Assembly (NCBI RefSeq): GCF_004664715.2
Contig: NC_051071.1
Span: forward strand, 28,823,661-28,887,660
Direction: 5' to 3'
Length of the DNA stretch: 64,000 nucleotides
Origin: Peromyscus leucopus
Lineage: Eukaryota > Chordata > Mammalia > Rodentia > Cricetidae
Position 1 is the first letter of the stretch. Each line of letters begins with the position of its first letter. A program made the position numbers and the translations under genes. Below are positions 33,796-46,988 of the stretch, piece by piece. The notes under the pieces are model-generated. The model was not told the DNA's origin, made no database searches, and saw only the letters and a list, made by a program, of their open reading frames with translations.

Positions 33796-34056
33796 ATGCG
33801 TGCATGCTTTTTGCATGTGCATCCACATTTGAAGGAGCCAGAAGAGGTCATCAGGTATCTTTCTATCACTCTTTCCCCTGAGTCACTTGAGACAAAATAT
33901 CCTGCTGAACTTGAAACTTACCATTTAGACTGGTCTAGCCTTGTCGCTTCCCCTGCCCCAGTTCTGGAGTTCTGAGCCACATCAAAAGTTTTCATTTGGG
34001 TGCTGGAAATTCAAATTTATGTTCTCATGATTGTACAGCAAGTGCTATTACCCAAC
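33795..34056 (-). mobile_element. B4 SINE, minus strand
   Basis: 'agccagaagaggtcatcagg', 'cacttgagacaaaatatcc', 'ttagactggtctagccttg', 'gggtgctggaaattcaaatt' and 'gtacagcaagtgctattacc' are the antisense B4 order. The (TG)n is the expansion of its CA-rich tail. Confidence 0.8.
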
Positions 34057-34165
34057 CATGATCACAGTCCCTGTGACTGCATTTATAACAGCATAAACCA
34101 TGATTTAGCAATTTTAAAGACTTTCCATGCAATTGTACCTATTAGGCTCAATGGATTACAACTGA

Positions 34166-34169
<4 letters not shown>

Positions 34170-34207
<38 letters not shown>

Positions 34208-34260
34208 CGTGAAGTATGTGTGTACGTGTACTCATGAAGTGTGTGTGTGTGTGTGTGTGT
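34170..34260. repeat. Two (TG)n arrays
   Basis: TG runs at 34170-34204 and 34239-34260, with two near-copies of 'cgtgaagtatgtgtgtacg'-type text between them. The second array is the tail expansion of the B4 that follows. Confidence 0.95.
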
Positions 34261-34548
34261 ACATGTGAAGGCCAGGTGTTGATGTCAGTTGTCTCCCTCT
34301 ATTTCTTTCCACCTACTTTTGGGGACAAAATCTCTCACAGAACCTAGAAGTGATCATTTTGCCGAGACTGTCTGGCCAGTGTGCTCCCAGGATAAGCCTG
34401 TCTCTGCCCTCCACACTCCCAGAAGTTATCGAGATGCACTGCTAACCGTGCCTGATGTGCTAGCCCTTTATCTGAGCTGGGGGTCAGGATTTAGGTCTTC
34501 ATCCTTGTGCAGTGATCCCTTTACCCACTGAGCTAACCTTCTAGCCCC
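34227..34548 (-). mobile_element. B4 SINE, minus strand, well preserved
   Basis: 'gaaggccaggtgttgatgtc', 'gacaaaatctctcacagaac', 'gactgtctggccagtgtgct', 'ctgggggtcaggatttaggt' and 'tttacccactgagctaacc' give the full antisense B4 order, from CA-rich tail at left to ID-like head at right. An 80-codon frame is incidental. Confidence 0.87.
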
Positions 34549-35384
34549 TAAACACTGCATTTTGAATCAAATTTCTTGGAAATGAGAGTAATATAAGAAA
34601 AGAATATTTCTTTATAATTTCTCCCTTCTAGAATTTCTTCCACATGTATAAAAATTGAAAACTTTCTCTTTGATTATTATTTCTCAGATAGGTAAAATAC
34701 AAATGACTATACAGTGGTGGTATGCAGAATAATTGATTTAAAAATAAGCCCAGTAACTTACAGCATGCTTCATTAATAATTATTAATAATGCTTCATAAT
34801 AATAAGAACGTAGCATGGTGTACTCATTGTTACTGTTATGACCTCATCACTTATGATTTTTTTTATTTATTTAGAGAAATAAACATTTTAAGAGAGGTCA
34901 GTTGACCTCAGTACTCAATCCATAGCATCTGTCATGTAATTTACTTTTTATTTTCATCACGCTATGCCATTTATTTTCTTTAAATAGAAAGTTTCTATAT
35001 AAAGAAACGCACTGACATTGACTATTATCAGAAACTCCAAATAAAGAATCAGGACATTTTAACACAAAGTGTCACATCTTTTCCATGTCCTCTGCCTTAG
35101 CCCATGATATGAAAGGTACAGTTTAAAGTATTTAGGAAAACTTTATTTTTTGGGTTCTTTTCAGATACCACCTTCTATGTAGCTCTTTGTCTAGTGCTCC
35201 AATGAATGTCATCCCCTGCTCTATTCCCAGAGCATTCTTTATGTATCTTGGTTATAACTTTCCCAACCATGTTTCCATGTTCAGTCTCCTCTAATTTATT
35301 CTGATGGATGGGATCTTGTTTTACTATATTTATGTTTCTGTAGATAAGGATATTTATTGTGTCCAAAACATAATCGATAGGTAA
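34549..35384. other. Unassigned non-coding stretch
   Basis: AT-rich with ATTAATAAT repeats near 34769-34803. No gene or named repeat was recognised. Confidence 0.45.
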
Positions 35385-35761
35385 CATCCTGGCTAGTTTT
35401 ATGTCAACTTGAGACAAGCTGTAGGAATCAGAGAGGAGGGAACCTTAATTGAGAAAATGCCTCCATAATCTCAGGCTGTAGTGATTGATGAGGGAGTGCT
35501 TATCCCATTGTAGGTGAGCCTGTCCCTGGGTTGGTGGCTCTGGTTTCTATAAATAAGCATGCTGAGCAAGCCATGGGAAGCAAGGCAGTATGCAATACCA
35601 CTCCATGATGTTCTGCATCACCTCTTGCCTCCAGGTTCCTGGTCTGACTTACCTCAATGATGGACTATAATTTGGAAGTGTAAGCCAATTAAAACTTTTC
35701 ACCCCCAACTTGCTTTTGGTCATGGTGTTTCAACATGGTAATAGTAACCCCAACTAAGACA
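35385..35761 (+). mobile_element. ERVL/MaLR-like LTR
   Basis: 'cctggctagttttatgtcaa', 'gagaaaatgcctccataatc', 'gctgagcaagccatggga', 'gcttttggtcatggtgtttc' and the 3' end 'ccaactaagaca' match the copy at 5386-5848. The 5' dinucleotide is changed and no clean 5-bp duplication is visible. Confidence 0.82.
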
Positions 35762-35982
35762 GACAACAACAGATTTTTGAATGAATAAGTGACAGGTTGT
35801 GTGAAGAAAGACTTCATTGATGGATTTCTTCTCAGAGGGAGATCTGAAGTTGAAAAAAACCTTTGAGAGTTTTCAGAAAAAATCATTAGTGGTAGGCACA
35901 ATGAAGGAGGACCATTTACTTAGAACTGAAGAGCATGTACCCAAAATGCCTTCTTATGCAACTGGAATATGTTACAATATGC

Positions 35983-36292
35983 TGTATATGTTATTTTCTT
36001 TTTTGTTGCTGTAATAAGACACCATGACTCAAGCAACTTATAAAAGAAAGAGATTATTTTATCTTAGGTTTCCGGAGGTCTACATTCCATTATGGCAGAC
36101 ACAGCAGGGTAACAGGTGGCAGGCACGATGGCAGAACAGTAAGCTGGGAGCTCACATCATGAAGCAGAGAGTGATAACTAGAGTTGGCAGGAGGTTTTTA
36201 GCCCTGAAAGCCAACCCCCAAGTGACATACTTCCTTCAGCAAGGGAGCATCTCAAACTAGGGACCAAATATTCAAATATGAGAGCCATTACA
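35983..36292 (-). mobile_element. ERVL/MaLR-like LTR, minus strand
   Basis: 'ttgttgctgtaataagacac', 'atgactcaagcaacttataa', 'cattatggcagacacagcag' and 'aactagggaccaaatattca' are antisense landmarks of the same family as 31380-31720. Confidence 0.8.
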
Positions 36293-38976
36293 GAAACCAA
36301 CAATTATTTTTACCTTACCTGTTTGACAACCTTCAGGAGGAACCCTTTAAATCCGGATATATGGGAGGGTCTCGAGGAAATAAAAGCTAGATGTAAATGA
36401 TATAATTCTATTATAATCTTAAAAAATAAAAGAAATAAAACCAAAAGTTAAATTTCACTCAAGAACCCCTCAATGTGTAGTTTTAAGTTTTAAATGTTTG
36501 TGCCTAGGACTGATGAGTTCAAATGTTCATGTGACCTGTTCACTCTATCACTTATAATAGAGACAAGTTTGGATTGCTTAATTAGTGAGAAGAGGAGATT
36601 GGCAAGAACATAATGATAGTTGATTTGGAACTAAAAGATTGGACAATCCCAAAGTTCTGACGTAGTCTTTTTATAGATGTCAATAGGAATCAAAAGAATA
36701 CTACTGTGTTGCTACCTTCTCAGCTTACTGAGTGATTGGCTGGCCTTTGTTTTTTTTTTTTTTTTTTTTTTTTTTTTTCAATATCATTACACCTGTGTTT
36801 CATGTTTTCAACAGAAACAAAAACAGACAAAGCAGAAACCAGGTGAGAAGCTATGACCACATTCACCCTACTTCACATCGCTTCTAAGGAGCTACAGGCT
36901 GGAATTGAGCATGATTGCTTTGGTAATTCTCAATACTTTGGACTTTATGAAAGAAAACCAAACATATTGATAATATGTACATGTGTTTAGAGCTGGTCAC
37001 TTAGAATTAGAACCTATCAGGGGCTAACCTCTGGAGAAAATGGATTCTCCCAATCTCCATAAATATTGATCACCTGTATCTTTTCATGTAGGGGTGGAGC
37101 TCTGTGGGGTTTCTCTATCTACAATGGTGTATTTATTGACTGGTATGTATTTTTCTCTAGGTAGAGAAAATATAAAATGTAATGTGATTGCTTCTATTGT
37201 ATATATGTGTGCTGGGTAGAAAATAAGTGAGTAATTTGCTATAGCATATCTACTTTGAGCACATTAAAGTAATATACACTTGCTGAAAGATGGTCACACA
37301 TGGGTATGAGTTGTCATATTTACTGAATTATTGATCAGCACAGGGTGATACTTGCATCATTCTCTAAACCCAAGAATAATTGTGTACATGAAGAGCAGGC
37401 ATGCTAACATTTCAATAATGAAAATAAAGAATCTTACATAAAATGGTTTAGGTTGAAACAGAAGCACACGTGCATTTGTTTATCTGTGTATAATAGTCTT
37501 GTGTCACATTTAATTTCTTACTGTGTTATGACAGTCCCAAGACTGTTCCTGAACATAAGCCCAACAAGGATAAAACACAGTGATGAAGGAAGTTAAAATG
37601 CAGGCATTCCTTGCTATTTAAGCAAATCTACCTCCCACAAGACTAATAAAGCTGAATAAAATGTTTCATAATCTTCTTGCACTCACCTGAAAACTGACAA
37701 GTCACTAATGAATCCTCAGGATCAACTAATGGAAAATGGGATTGAGTTTGCTAAGCTCCACATTTAGGTTGTGTCTCTACTTTTACAACATGCAGGAAAA
37801 TGGATTTTTCTTTCTAAAGCTGACTGCAGAGTTAGGTGCAGAACTCAAGGCCAGGACTGCATAGGATACTGGTCAGTATTCCTCAAAAACTTGAAGTCTC
37901 AGGATTCCCCCTGAAGTGAGATGGGAAGGCAGGGGACCACTATCTGTAGCTTTGCCATCAGCATTCAGAACACAGCAAGAGCAAACCCAACCAAATAGAC
38001 ACAAACCCTAAGCTAGAGGCCCAGCAAAGCTAGAAATAGGCAAATGAGTCAAGTCATGTCAACTGTGTTGGAACTGATAGCACAGGAAAGCAAAGTCAAG
38101 AACTAGGTAAAACACCAGTCACTCTAAGTGAAATCTCTGCTGAGACAGCAAGCGGTGAACTGGGTAACTTATACTGGCAAACTTGAAAATAAAGAATAGA
38201 CACATATCTCAGAGATGTGACCCTCTGACATCCAAGTGCCAGAAATATACTTGCATCCACCACAAACATTTAATTAGCAACTGAGACCCTTCCATACTGA
38301 AAAGTTCAAACACAGAAAACTTTGTTAGTGATTTGTATGAATTGTCCATAAAATAAACATCTTCAGTCAAGCCTTCACACAGTTGGACAATAATATTTAA
38401 GCAATTGTACAACCATGTGTTATTAGCCAAACTCTGAGAAACATAATATCATATGCAAATACAAACATATGTAAAATTGACTCATGTACTAGTAAATTAT
38501 ATTTATGCATATTCCTGATGTATATATTTCCTAAACTTAAAATGTGTATAAAACAAATGCTAAAATATATGTAATAAACCTGAATTTTTATAATAATGAC
38601 TAAAATGTAGAATAGATCATAGGTTAACACTCATGTTAAAGATTCAAACATTGTTCAGCAATAGCAAAGGGATCAATTTAATTCACCGAAATTTTGAAAT
38701 ACATCCCAACTCAATAAATGCATAAAAATAATTTTTATGAAGTTAAAATATACCCAGAGCAGAAGCAATGCTATTATTTTTTCTTTTCTTTCTTACTTGC
38801 ATAGATTCACTTGTAAAGTCACTTTCTGGATCATTCTCAAGTAATACACCTATAGCCCAGCTGTTATCTTAACCAAAGCTTTAATGATACTCAGACCAAG
38901 TCACCAGTAACCAAAAATATACAGTAATTTCTACATGGATTATTAAAACTGGAAACAGAACAACAGACAACAGTGG

Positions 38977-38980
<4 letters not shown>
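36293..38980. other. Unassigned non-coding stretch
   Basis: About 2.7 kb without a recognised repeat family or gene, apart from a T29 run at 36750-36778 that could be the minus-strand tail of an unrecognised retroposon. Frames of 73 and 77 codons near 38.2-38.6 kb are not credible. Confidence 0.5.

Positions 38981-39007
<27 letters not shown>
38981..39007. repeat. (TG)n microsatellite
   Basis: Twenty-seven bases of GT repeat. Confidence 0.97.
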
Positions 39008-39010
<3 letters not shown>

Positions 39011-40395
39011 TTACATAATAGAATGATATAGAATAAACCAAAAATGTTCTCAAAATGTAAATCTTCAAAATGCTATTTAGGAAACAAAAAAAGAGGAAAG
39101 GAAAATATTATTTTATTTTACTGTTAGGAGATTAGCAAACAACATATGGTATTTTTTAGGTATTTGTATGAATGTTGAAACTATTATAAAAAGCAAAAGG
39201 TCCTGATCATATACCTCTGAAGATAAAGAACCATTAGGGAGGAGAAGAGTTGGCTTAGGGCTGGCCACCATGTTCTAATAGATGAGAGTTTCATGAGTAA
39301 ATGGAAATTCATAATTATTTCATAAGTATCTGTGAAATTATATAGTAATCCTATGTTTTTCTATAAACTACATTTTATAACATTATCAACACATTAAAGA
39401 GGAAAATGAAGATGGATAAAAGAAGACAAATGTTTGTAACAATATTTGTAACTCATCCAGGTGACATTTAGATTTGAATGATTGTGTTCCCCCAAGCAGG
39501 CAGTGACTTCGTATTTGCTACCATGGCTTTTAAGCCTTTTGAGTAGAATCCATGTAAGACTGAGGCAAAGGTATCAGGAGTGTAACAATTCTCATTGAAC
39601 AAGTGAGGACACTGAGTCACCGAGAAGATGCATAGTTGTCCAGAGAACAAAACCTAGCAAGCAGGGGAGAAAAAAAAAAAATGAATCCAGTATCTGTGAC
39701 ATGTAAAGCTTCACCAGAGAGACCTACAACTGAACCCTTAATAATTGGTCCCAACTGTTTGCAGTATCTAGTAAGCGACAAACCAAAAGTAAAACCTTCC
39801 TTCCTAAGAGCATGAACATAGGGTAAAGCCTCCTAAAAGATCACACCCCATCAGATCGAATTAAAGGCACACAGACAATCCAGCGTCCCCTATAAATTCT
39901 TCAGTTTGTATCATCCCTTTGGAAATGCTGGCCCCATGGAAGCTCGAGTTCCACAGCTCCAGTCTAGAACAGTTCCTAACATCGTTTTTTAAATTGCACT
40001 TAAAAAGGGGGGGAGGGGAATCACAGTTCATTATGTCACTCAAGACAGTTTTAAAACAGAAACTTCAGTGGGTGCATGGATCCATTCTTTTGTGTGAAAA
40101 AGAAGCAGCTTTATCTATGGCACCTGTTCAGAGGAACTAAGCTCAGGCTACTGAGATTCATTATAAGCTACTTCATGAATTTGTCTGTAACCCTTAAACT
40201 ATGTGGGCTGCCAAATGGCTTGGTCTATAATCACAGATATCTTTATAAAGGACAGGGCTTTGGAGTACTTGCCCAGGAGTTAAAGATGCAAGATATCATC
40301 AGTCTTTTAGGAACCCAGGAAGATGTTTTTGAAGAGGATTATAGAATTTCTGAGAATATTGTCAATATTGCTTCTAAATTATAAAACATAAACTT
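39008..40395. other. Unassigned non-coding stretch
   Basis: No recognised repeat or gene. Two overlapping plus-strand frames (73 and 102 codons, 39919-40384) and one minus-strand frame have no family resemblance. Confidence 0.5.
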
Positions 40396-40560
40396 AGACA
40401 TTTGGCATTTTACCTGTCATTTGTCTTACATTATTTTATTTAGTTCTCAGAGTAACTCTAAGTTAGTTTTGATTTAACAGATTAGAGATAATACATGAGA
40501 AGTTTGAGAGTCTGTGGTCATGCAGATTACCTGACCCAGAAATTTCCAAATACTGGATTT
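40396..40560 (-). repeat. MIR SINE, minus strand
   Basis: 'acattattttatttagttct', 'cagagtaactctaagttag', 'tttaacagattagagata', 'gtggtcatgcagattacc' and 'cccagaaatttcc' follow the antisense MIR order. Confidence 0.65.
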
Positions 40561-40604
40561 TTCATATTATGATTTAAACAGCAGTGGGAACTAAGGTAAC
40601 TCTC

Positions 40605-40897
40605 TGTGCCTGGCTATAATAATTTTTTTGGTAATAGATTCTCAGTTAGCCCAGGCTGGCCTTGAGAATTCAATAGCCCATACGTAACAGAGAATGACCT
40701 TGAATCCCAGATTTTCTTGGCCCCACTGCTCCAGTGTTTGCATTATAGTCCTGCATCAACAAACCTGGCAAGCCAATTATGCTCTGTGCAATTATCCTTT
40801 TTGTTGTTGTTGCTTTAGTATTTGTTATTGAAGCCAAGGTCTTAGACCTATAAGGACTAGGCTAGCGCCCCACCAATGAAATACATCTCCAGATATT
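40605..40897 (-). mobile_element. ID-B1 composite SINE (B4-type), minus strand
   Basis: The B1 half is at left ('gcccaggctggccttgagaa', 'gtaacagagaatgaccttga', 'gcattatagtcctgcatcaa'). The antisense ID-like head is at right ('gaagccaaggtcttagacct', 'aggactaggctagcgcccc'). It abuts the MIR. Confidence 0.75.
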
Positions 40898-43157
40898 TTC
40901 ATTCAAATTCTGCAGTTTGAGTTCTTTGTGCCTTAACTTTGTCAATAGTAACTCCGTTACAACCTGCATAGCTGGATGCCCATAAAAATTAGCATTCATA
41001 TGTATTGCTCTCAACAATGACCCTTAAAACTAGTATCGGACACAGGTTTGCTTAAGAGAACACTGCTCTCATCTCTAGAGATTCTGATTATGCTTATCAT
41101 GATACAACCTGAATATTGATATAGAGAAAGGCTTCCCAGGGGATTATGACAAGGTTTGGACTTAAAATCTGCTATCTTAGCAATTCTTCATCTCAGCAAC
41201 TACACATCCATTTTTATGCCTTTGAATAAACAGCCTTTCTGTTTGATCTGCTCCATGTGGGGCCACAAGTTTTTATTCTTGCTAATTCCTTGAGATTGAG
41301 AAAAGATTATGTGTGCCTCATTTTTTTTCTAGTGTCTCCTGATATCTTTGCCAATGATCCAGTAGTTGGTCATTCAAGTCTCTCTGATTTTTCTCCTAAC
41401 CTAACAACAGAGTCTGACATTTGTTATTACTAAGCCATGTTTATGGATTTTCCCTCCAGTTTGCATACAACTAATTCATTTGAGAAGAAATTCTCTTTCC
41501 AAAAACCCTATTATAAGGTATACATCCCAAATATGGGCTTTTCTCACATAAAAACATCTATGCAAAAATTTATTTCAGGACATCTCATTCTTGGAGTATC
41601 ATCAGTTGTGCCTTATCAGAACATGTACTAGTAGTTAACATATAACATGGCCATAATGAAATCTACTGGGTACCGATTTCAATGAATAAATACTTTATCT
41701 AAAAAGGAAATTACAAAATATGAAACCTTCCATCTAAGATACAAAATGCAGCATTAGTAGAAATAATATCATTAGTTCTCTATTTGTTAACTCCTTATTT
41801 TTTAATTTGTGTTTTAATGTAATAAAATCATTTTCTCCATGGCTTTGTATGTTTAACGTTGGTTGATGTGATGATCTACCTTGGGAATATAGATTTCTAA
41901 AAGTCACAGAAGTTATTTGTTATAACAAAGTAGAATCTTTCTGGTCCCATATTGAAATTTATTACATAGATTCATTGATTTCTGAGCTATCAGCACTGAA
42001 ATAATTTTGTATGGAAAATGAAGAACAATACTGAGAAATAGAGAGCTTTCTTCTGAGTTCACTTCCTGAGCAATGTTGTGGCCAGTGCAAGGACTGACCA
42101 CTCATCCTTTTGATGTGTAGGTTTAACATAGAGTCCATGATTTGTTGCTTTCTAAAAATATGCCCGGATTAGTGATTATTTTTCAAACTAAACTAGAGCA
42201 TATTTTTTCCCATCACAGTTTCTAGACAATGGCAATTTAAGATGTTTGATTTCAATTTTCCCTCTGTACAAACTTTTCTGCATCTGGATGTGTATGCTCG
42301 ATAAAAAAAATACATAATTAGTTATCCTTGCATTATTCAGATCTTCAAGGGCTGGAAAATTCTGCTCACCAAGGGAAATAATCAAACGACTCATTAATAG
42401 AAAATAAATAATGAATCAGATGTAAAACAAATTCTCATGCATTAGAGAAGCGTTTTGAAAAAAAATCAAGTTACAGATACTGATTTCCCTAGGTGAAAGA
42501 AAAATATGCCTTCTAGGCAGAACTATGCTTTTTTTTTATGTGCAGCGAACCCATGAAGACTCTCAGGGAGCCAGTAGTGGTAGTTCTGGGAGCACACACC
42601 CTACCACACTAAGAAAAGAAAAGCTAGTCCTGTCCTAAGGCCATCCTGGTTGACTTCAGCATGTTGGTCAGATGTTCTTGACCTATTGAGATTTGGATGT
42701 CTGTCTGCCCCTTCATGGGTCTGCAGACCCATGCCTAGTTCCTCCTGATTCTTCCCACACTGTAATATGTGGTATATATATTTTTCCTGTATCCCACAGA
42801 CAGACTCTACTATCAGGACCATGTATCTGCTGTACAACTTTATAAGAGTGCCTGATACAAATTAAGTGCTCCATAGATGTGTGTTAAGTGAAGTAACAAC
42901 AGTATAAGTGGTCAACTTGGGAATACCAGGAGACAGTTCAAAATGGACCATATCCATTTGAAAATAACAGCCCTGTCTCTATTTCTGAAGCTATTAAAAC
43001 AGTTTTTATTTTCCAATATGACTACTCATTCTAACAACATAATTCAGATGCTGCCAGACTCGGCATGTGTAAAACTACAGCAGGACAGACAGTACATGCA
43101 AAACAAATCAAAGCAAAGTGTGGTAAGGTCTAAGTCAACAAAAAGTTAGAGACTGTG
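40898..43157. other. Unassigned non-coding stretch
   Basis: AT-rich, with no recognised repeat family or gene. Frames do not exceed 78 codons. Confidence 0.5.
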
Positions 43158-43510
43158 TGATGTTTAGTGTTATTTATCAACTTGACAGAATCTGGGAGAT
43201 GGGCCTTTAGCTGTGCCTGAGGGGGAATCTTGGTTACATTAATTAAGGAGCTCTGCCCACTGTGAGTGCCACCAGTCCCTGGTTGGAATCCTAGACTATA
43301 TGAGTGGATAAAGGGACTGAACCACAGTGTGCATTCATCAAGCTGTGTCCTGTTGTGGATTCAGTAAGAGCCCCTGATTCTATCTCCTGCTGCCTTGACA
43401 TCTATGCTATAATGGAATGTTTATTGAACCATGAGCTAAAATAAACCCTTTCTCCTCCAATTGCTTTTGTCGAGTAAGTTGTCACAGCAATGGGAAGAGG
43501 AACAAAGACA
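43158..43510 (+). mobile_element. ERVL/MaLR-like LTR, distinct subfamily
   Basis: 'gtgttatttatcaacttgac', 'gagatgggcctttagctgtg', 'aggagctctgcccactgtga', an AATAAA at 43441-43446 and a 3' end 'cacagcaatgggaagagg' closing in 'aaagaca'. It shares its 3' end with the copies at 31380 and 35385 but not most of the body. Confidence 0.8.
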
Positions 43511-44855
43511 GAAGAATTAAATTCCAGTGGCATCATTTGGGCATCTAGGTTTAGACAAATCTGAGCCATTGAAAGCACTCAGCTTTTCAATTGTCCAAGG
43601 CAAAAATTTCCCTTTGGGCTTAATTAAGTTGAAGAAGAGTTCCTGTTCTATCATGTAGAGCTTGAAGAACCTCAACTCATGCAGAGAATACAAGAGAAAG
43701 CAATGCTGCCTGTTTGCAAGTGTGATTCTCTTCCCTGACTGGAGGTTCAGTTGACATAGATCATGTATAGAAGTGTATTTCATAGCTTGTGAGTTAGTGG
43801 ATATTTCCGGATCCAAATGTATCTCCTGTTACTGCCTGGTTTATCTAGGAACCAAAGTGTCCTAGTGTTTATCTGTGTCATATATATTTCCATCTAAAAC
43901 CATGAAGTTTTCCATTAATAAATATACTGGGTTTTCATAAATGGACTACTAATTTGTTAATGGAATTAGACCCATATTTGAAGCTTAATCTATTTCTTTT
44001 AATATATTAAATGAGTTAGAGTCTCTGAAATAATTCATGAATGTATATAACTATATATTAAAAATTAATCATCATAAATTTGCATATTTAAAATTTGTAC
44101 CTGGCAAACAATCTTAAATAATGTTGCCATTTGGAAAGCAAAAGGATGGAGAAAGGAAGACATTGCTGGCCTCACAGAGAGGAAATGAGTCTTCAATATT
44201 TTCAAGATATTAAAGGAATGGCATATCACAAATTTATCTTCTTTACTTCTTCCTTACTCGCATGAACATAGTAACTACGAGGCAATGAATGAGTATTCAT
44301 TTTGTAAAAAACAAAATGACCAATATTGTTGTTCATTTTCTTAAAGTCTGTAAAATTTCTTGAGTAAAGTCTGTATAAAATTATTTGATATATACCAGAA
44401 AATAAATTTAATAATAAACACTTGTCAGAAGCATAAACTACCATTCATTAAACTCATACTTTTATTAAATTAATAAAAGCAATAAAATAAAAATGGTATA
44501 TTGCATATGTTAGCTAAGCTTCCATTACTTGCATCAGTGCATCAGTGGCAGATAATCAAATATCACTAATAGATGAATGCCAGTGACAAATGTATAAATA
44601 TCTGCCCCTACCTTTTAGTTCACTGCCCAAGGCCAAAAGAAGTCTAGACTGTGTAGTAACTTTAAAAAAAAATGCTTTAAGCTCCCTAATGATATCTCAT
44701 CCTCTTCATCTGCTGACTGGGATATGAATGATCTTGCCATGATCATTATGTATCTTTCCTACCCATTAGTCTCTCGACAGACATCTAAGTTATTAGTTAC
44801 TCTCAGTGTCACAATGCCTTTGCTCACAGAATGCTTATTTATTGAATAGCTACTC
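43511..44855. other. Unassigned non-coding stretch
   Basis: AT-rich. A minus-strand frame of 99 codons (43517-43816) and one of 72 codons match nothing known. Confidence 0.45.
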
Positions 44856-45136
44856 TACTTGCACATAGTAATAGTGGCAATTCAGATATATAAAAAGAAG
44901 CCATAAAGCCCGTGCCTTATGTCAAAGGTGAATATTTGACACCTTATCATGTCTGTGACTATGTGAGGAAAACCACACTTGTACATCTTATGCTGGGTTT
45001 ATTACCTCTCAAAGGTTCAGCCATCCACTGGCCTCTTGCAATGCAGGTCCTACCCTCCATAGATAAAGAAGAGATTTAACAGATGTGTACAAAATCTGTA
45101 AGAGAGCTTCTCAGACTCACTCTGTACCTTGAAACA
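44856..45136 (+). repeat. Duplicated segment A, first copy
   Basis: 281 bp starting tacttgcacatag. It is repeated at 46989-47268 with roughly 92-93 percent identity by eye. It is not a family I recognise. Confidence 0.92.
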
Positions 45137-45286
45137 TGTTTCCCTTTCCACAAGGCCCCTTACGACACTGGATTTTATCTCTTAAGAGAATAAATAGCAT
45201 CATGTGTTCCCACCATAAGCCAGGCTCTATGCAAGGTATTTGGCCTTACCTGTGTTAGTGGATCACAAGCATCAGAGAGGGGCCTG

Positions 45287-45466
45287 GGAATGTAGCTTAG
45301 ATGGCAGAGGGCTTGCCTAGCATGTACCAGCCCTGGGTTTGATCCTCAACACCATATAAACTGGGCACAGCGGTACACTCCTGTAACCCTCAGAAGGTTG
45401 AAGCCAGAGGATCAGGACATCAAGGATTTCCTGGATTACATAATACCTGTCTCAAAAAAAAAGGAA
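45287..45466 (+). mobile_element. ID-B1 composite SINE
   Basis: The ID-like head 'gggaatgtagcttagatggc', 'gggcttgcctagcatgtacc' and 'gccctgggtttgatcctcaa' is followed by a B1 half ('gggcacagcggtacactcct') and an A tail near 45455. Confidence 0.82.
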
Positions 45467-45511
45467 AATATTGATTGGTTAGTAGTTGGCAAGAAGTATA
45501 TAAAAATATTC

Positions 45512-45743
45512 AGGAAGAGGCAAGCCTTATATATCCTCCACCCTTCCCTGGAGGGAGGTCTGATGAATATGCATCTGCTGGTGTGACATGGCTGCCTCTC
45601 TTTGGTTCAGGACATCTCCAGATCATGTATCAGCTGCTGTTGCTAAGGCCCTTAGGCAGACTCAGGTTGGCTCTCAGAAAGTATCTTTATGACTGGTTTG
45701 GGCCAGCTGACCCTCAAGCCTGTTAGGGATGAGTTATCCCACA
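45512..45743 (-). repeat. Duplicated segment B, first copy (U3-like)
   Basis: About 232 bp, repeated at 46757-46988. On the minus strand both copies begin TGTG and end just after a TATA-box-like string (complement of 'gccttatatatcctcc'), as a U3 promoter region would. Homology between the copies stops near the expected transcription start. An LTR origin is therefore only an inference. Confidence 0.75.
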
Positions 45744-46756
45744 TATGCACCACTTTTTATTTTATGGGACATGCTCAGTGGGAGCTGGGGTGCATTACCC
45801 TAACCTTGTTGACCCCACCTCAGGGGAGGTCAGCATAATGGACTGTGCCTGGATTAGGTTGGCTTGCCAAACAAGCTTGTACCTGTCATTGACTACCAGC
45901 ACTTGAAGAGCATCAATCCTGGAAAGTTGTCTTAGTGGTAGGCTCCAGATGGTAGCCTTCTGTATTTCAGAAAGCCATGATCTCTCTAGAAGGACTTTGT
46001 TCTAAGTATCTGAGAGCCAATAAAACATGTAGGGTCAACTTTGTGGCTGCCTTCTGTTGGTGAACCTGTTGCAGAAGTTATTTGAACAAGAGAAGAATTA
46101 GTCAAAAATTCAGTCTCAAGGACATGGATGGGACCCTAGTCATATTTATTTTGCCAATTGAGTCTTTCTGATGATAGATTAGAGAACTTGTAGCAGGTGA
46201 GGCAATTGCCAGTAATGACATGACCTTTATTAATGCTGCAGTACTAGAGCAAATCATATATTACCCCTCTGAAGCTTCTTCTTCGGCCAAAGTCTCTTGG
46301 TTTGTTGCAGGATGCTCATTACTGGAGGGTATCCATATCACTGTAGTGGTATTCTGGGGAAAAAATGCAAGCATAACCTCTCCCCTGGGTTGTCAGACCA
46401 TGGCTGTTTCCTGAAGAACCAGCCCTTATATGGAGAATAAAACTATGTGCCACCCTACTGTACAGACAGACTCACAAACAAGACAAACAAGAAGAAAATG
46501 GGGGATCCCAGTGCTTATCTGCTGAAGGGACCAAAATCACAAAACATAGAGGGGCCTACTCATCAAAATACAGTGCTCAAGGGGGCTGCTCAACCAGTGC
46601 CATGCAAGAGGAAAGGGAGAGAAAAAGTCCCTGTTCAAGCACTAGATATAACAGGTTCCTGTGCTGTTGTTCCCTTTGGGAGAGAGGGCCAAGTAGGTGC
46701 AGAGTCAAACCTCACAGACTGCAGGAGAATGTCAAAACAACAAGCTCAGTTTGTTT
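45744..46756. other. Interval between the two B copies
   Basis: About 1 kb with no recognised coding homology. Frames of up to 103 codons at 46447-46758 overlap one another. If B and B' are LTR remnants this would be internal sequence, but no retroviral motif was recognised. Confidence 0.5.
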
Positions 46757-46988
46757 AGGAAGAGGCAAGCTTTATATACCCTCCATCTTACCCTGTGGGA
46801 AGGTCTGATGAATATGTATCGCTGGTGTGACATGGCTGCCTCTCATTGGTCCAGGTCATCTCCAGATCATGTCTCAGCTGCTGTTTCTAAGGCCCTTCAG
46901 CTGACCAAGGATGACTCTCAGAAAGTATCTTTTTTAACTGGTTTGGACCGGCTGGCCCTCAAGTCTGTTAGGGATAAATCATTGCACA
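46757..46988 (-). repeat. Duplicated segment B', second copy (U3-like)
   Basis: Aligns to 45512-45743 at about 87-88 percent by eye. Its right terminal CA (minus-strand TG) is at 46987-46988, immediately before duplicated segment A'. A minus-strand TATA-like string (complement of 'gctttatataccctcc') is kept. Confidence 0.75.

Noticed and set aside
40076..40384. 102-codon plus-strand frame
   Set aside because: No family resemblance, overlaps another frame, and ends just before a MIR; treated as chance.
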